Shown here in pieces: positions 61,453 to 64,000 of a stretch of DNA of 64,000 nt. The DNA comes from Sesamum alatum (taxonomy: Eukaryota > Streptophyta > Magnoliopsida > Lamiales > Pedaliaceae): contig JACGWO010000003.1 of the NCBI GenBank assembly GCA_034509735.1, positions 124,001 through 188,000 on the forward strand, written 5' to 3'. Position 1 is the stretch's first letter. Each line of letters begins with the position of its first letter. The notes below the pieces were generated by a model. It did not search any database, had not been told where the DNA came from, and worked only from the letters and a program-made list of their open reading frames with translations. Made by a program: the position numbers and the translations under genes.

Positions 61453-61464
61453 GCTCTGATACCA
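61453..61464 (-). other. Primer-binding site of element B
   Basis: TGGTATCAGAGC in minus sense, one base after the 5' LTR end. It is complementary to the 3' end of plant initiator-Met tRNA, the usual Copia primer. Confidence 0.92.
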
Positions 61465-61465
61465 C

Positions 61466-63473
61466 TGATAGAAATCGGTGGATCGTCCCGGGAATTGCGC
61501 GAATGTGGAAGCGTGATAAAAATAAACATACAAAAAAAAAATAAAGCATGCCTTTTAATTTAAAAGAACACGCTCAAGGGGTGTGCCCTTGAGGTTCCCG
61601 GGCGTTTGGTGTATCTCATGATCATAAAGCATGTAAAGAAGTCATGGAGGCCATAGAGTTGAAAATTAAAGAGGGACGAAAAAGTAAAACGAGACCTACC
61701 CGTTGTCGTTTTCGTCTTCAACGGCTACTCGCGTTGTTCCCCGTTTTGCACCGAGATCTCGTTCTTGAGACCCTCCAAATCGTGACACACGATCCACCCA
61801 CGTATCTTGCACGTCGTGCCAGCAACGAACAAGTGTATATTTTTGGAGTGGATGAATCAACAACACGTTATCAATTAACGGTATTGATTCATCTAAGTTC
61901 TAATGTTCCAAGAACAAAAGAACTAAGAAAAATATTTTCTTATTGGAGAAAGAGAGAGGGGCGGACGAGAGGTAAGGAGAAGGGGAGAGTGTGTGTTGTG
62001 TGTGTTTTCAAGAATCATCCTCCTTCAATTGTTGGAAGCTAGAGGTTTATATAGAGGATGAGTTTAATTCTCTTTAAACTCCAACTCTAAGAACTCTAAT
62101 TTGACTAGGATTTTGACCTAGTCAAAGTCCTAGTCAAACTAGTGTTTGACCTAGTCAAACGAATCCTAGCCTTCCATCTCCCCTTTCCATCTCAACCGTT
62201 GATTTTAATTTAATGGAATATTTAAATCCCATTAAATATTCCAAAAAGGCTAAAAGAATAAATATAATATATAATACATAAATATTATTATTTATTCTAA
62301 GCCCATTTAAATCAACCCTTTAATAAATCCTATTTATTAATTTAATTCCCTTTATCAAATAGAAGGAATTAATTTCTCCAAGAAAATATAGAACCCGATT
62401 AAAGCTAATTTAATCATTCCTTTACTCCAATATTTAATTCCAAATTAAATACTAAGTGTGTGTGTGGATAGTGTGTGACTCTTTAGGTTCACCATTCAGC
62501 TAGACTTGGTCGGATTCCTAGAATCCGCCCGTTACCATGGGTGACCATCTAGCAACGGTCCATGGCACTAGAGACTAGGTGAAATATTCGGGGATGAACA
62601 TTTAGGCTCTAACAGTACACTTGTCCTTCTATCTTCGGTCTCATCACTTAGGGTCTAGGGCACGGAAAATGCAGGTACCCATTTTGGACCTAAGTGTCGG
62701 TCTGTCCTTACTAAAGGCCGCAAGGGAAACCTTTCCCTTCTGTTCAGTTACTGTGGCCACAGATTTCAGGGACAAGACACAGAGTATACATGAGACTCAA
62801 CTGTCAGTACCTTTTGACAGGAGACAGATCCTTTCTTGGAAACTACTGTCACTTTGTACACCCGAGCTGCACTAGACATGGCTTATGACTACTCAAGAGT
62901 ATTTTGGCAATCTCTCACCATATCTAAGATACAGACCTGATGCACAGGTAAACTCAGTAGTTCCTCAAGTCAAAGGACTTGGCCTGTACCGTTGGAACCG
63001 GGAATACACGTCATACCTTGCTGGCCATACTCAAGATGCTTCGTAAGATGGTTCCCGCGAGTCACCTCAGACAGCTGCTTCCTAGCATGCTGACCCACTA
63101 ACACTGCTTAGACGACCTTCGTCACCCGTCGATGAAATACGACAGCAGATGCTTAGTGCAAGTCTCAAAGGGAATCCCGGTACCCATTTTCGGGATTCCT
63201 TGACTTGGAGATTTCCGGACTGATTCGGTAAGACTGATTTCATGGACCTACCACCAAGCATAGTCCCAGTCCCCGAAATCGTTTCTCAGTCCGTGGGCTT
63301 TGTTTGCGTAGTGAACAGAAATGTAAATGCAGATAAGTGAACGTAAACAAAGTGTTGCCATATGAATTTTCACTTCTTTATTCATAAATATTTTTATCAA
63401 ATACCAAAGAATTGTCTAGACATAGGTTACATATTCCTGCCAAAATTGGCTTACATGGTCACCTATTCTAACA
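61466..63473 (-). repeat. 5' LTR of Copia element B
   Basis: 2,008 bp, TG...CA. It differs from the 3' LTR by roughly 2-3% by eye. The U5 hairpin is at 61,573-61,593. The opposite-strand 132-codon frame (61,644-62,042) differs from its partner by one residue (C to Y). Confidence 0.92.
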
Positions 63474-63478
63474 AAAGG

Positions 63479-63872
63479 AATATGCTCCTATTTCCCTGTC
63501 TCACGTGGGGGGCGATAGTTGAGATATTCATTTGGTTGATGGGTCGGGCCTAACGCTGAGTAACATGATTCGCTTGGAGTCCTCGGGATCATGTGAAGAG
63601 GCGATGCAAAATAACTTGGGGATCTTATTAGATGAGAATGGTATAAGTTACCTCCCACAAAGCCTTTTTCGTGTGAATCGTAAAAGCAGGGCATGGACAA
63701 TTGCGTTTGTGGACCTCAAGCCCACTAGAAAATGGTTTCCCGAAACCCCATTTGAGAGTGATGGGCTTTTGCAGAAATAGTGGAGGGGTTAATGACTAAA
63801 GACCAAGTCTTTACTTGAACATAATATTACTATAATCTACTTAATGTTTTTCTGTTTACATTTTGTATGTAT
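63479..63872 (+). mobile_element. Copia element C, rest of leader
   Basis: Continues from 53,302 across the element B insertion. It begins with SL1 (63,488-63,518: CTAT...ATAG and CCC...GGG around a shortened loop) and runs to the gag start. An 82-codon open frame at 63,532 is antisense-like leader sequence shared with the other elements, not a gene. Confidence 0.75.
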
Positions 63873-64000
63873 ATGTTTAAGAATCCACAAACGCCAATAC
63901 TAGAGGCTAATATATTTAATGGAACAAACTACAATGACTGGCTGCGAAATCTTAAGATAGTTTTAGATTTCGAAAACCAAATTTACATTCTGGATAAGGA
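63873..64000 (+). CDS. Copia gag of element C, start only
   Basis: ATG at 63,873, open to the window end (42 codons). The N-terminus reads MFKNPQTPILEANIFNGTNY, then N-D-W-L-R-N-L, aligned with gag starts of elements A and B (N-P-L, I-L-E-T-N-K-F-N-G-T-N-Y). No break in the visible part; intactness beyond the window is unknown. Confidence 0.8.
   Translation, partial: MFKNPQTPILEANIFNGTNYNDWLRNLKIVLDFENQIYILDK

Larger units (their letters stand above)
53308..63473 (-). mobile_element. Complete Copia element B
   Basis: 10,166 bp, minus orientation. LTRs lie at 61,466-63,473 (5') and 53,308-55,308 (3'), with target duplication AAAGG at 53,303-53,307 and 63,474-63,478. The initiator-Met-tRNA primer site is at 61,464-61,453 and the purine tract at 55,323-55,309. 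Between them lie a 2.1 kb leader and a gag-pol region of about 4.0 kb broken by frameshifts and a stop. Roughly 45-50 differences between the LTRs by eye imply a fairly recent insertion. It sits in element C, in the opposite orientation. Confidence 0.93.

Noticed and set aside
53483..62042. Two identical 132-codon genes as a duplicated host gene
   Set aside because: Both lie at the same place in the two LTRs of element B, so they are one LTR sequence seen twice.
1..64000. tRNA and rRNA genes
   Set aside because: None seen. The only tRNA-related sequence is the 12-nt retrotransposon primer-binding site at 61,453-61,464.

Overview
This is nuclear DNA from a flowering plant, probably a eudicot (inference). 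It holds no intact host gene that I can support. The clade call rests on exon remnants of a plant PPR gene and a MAP65 gene, plant-type Copia LTR retrotransposons with an initiator-Met-tRNA primer site, Helitrons, a MULE-like element and a long satellite array. The setting looks like gene-poor, repeat-rich chromatin.

Region 1 (1-19,640) is a head-to-tail tandem array. Its core (4,398-16,691) is built mostly of ~1.6 kb units; longer 2.2-2.4 kb forms lie at the edges. Most units carry, on the minus strand, a 48-codon exon with splice-like borders resembling a plant PPR gene, plus a 68-bp exon-like block. The longer units also carry a third, unrecognised exon. Region 2 (19,640-22,563) holds two exons of a broken MAP65-like gene (minus), a GC-rich exon-like patch and AT-rich DNA.

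Region 3 (22,564-27,244) is a transposon nest. A short Helitron is followed directly by a MULE-like element with a 9-bp target duplication; inside that is a second Helitron, and inside that a 2.0 kb solo LTR. A third Helitron-like piece follows.

Region 4 (26,813-41,048) contains a 4.3 kb segmental duplication. Each copy has a solo LTR with target duplication CAAAT plus the start of a satellite array. Between the two copies lies a truncated Copia interior (31,153-36,724, minus) with frameshifted gag, protease, integrase, reverse transcriptase and RNase H.

Region 5 (39,445-50,447) is a ~333-bp satellite array that flips orientation at 48,204/48,205.

Region 6 (50,448-64,000) is a plus-strand Copia element inserted in the satellite. 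It is itself interrupted by a complete 10.2 kb minus-strand Copia element (53,308-63,473, target duplication AAAGG, LTRs about 97-98% identical by eye) whose polyprotein is broken in several places.

The most interesting signal is in the untranslated leaders and LTRs of the three related Copia elements. Several stem-loops keep their pairing while the sequence changes: a duplicated stem-loop with a shared 16-nt loop, a long-range stem next to a small hairpin, and a U5 hairpin. They look like retroelement RNA packaging, dimerisation or end-forming signals. All family calls are from memory of motifs; no search was run.
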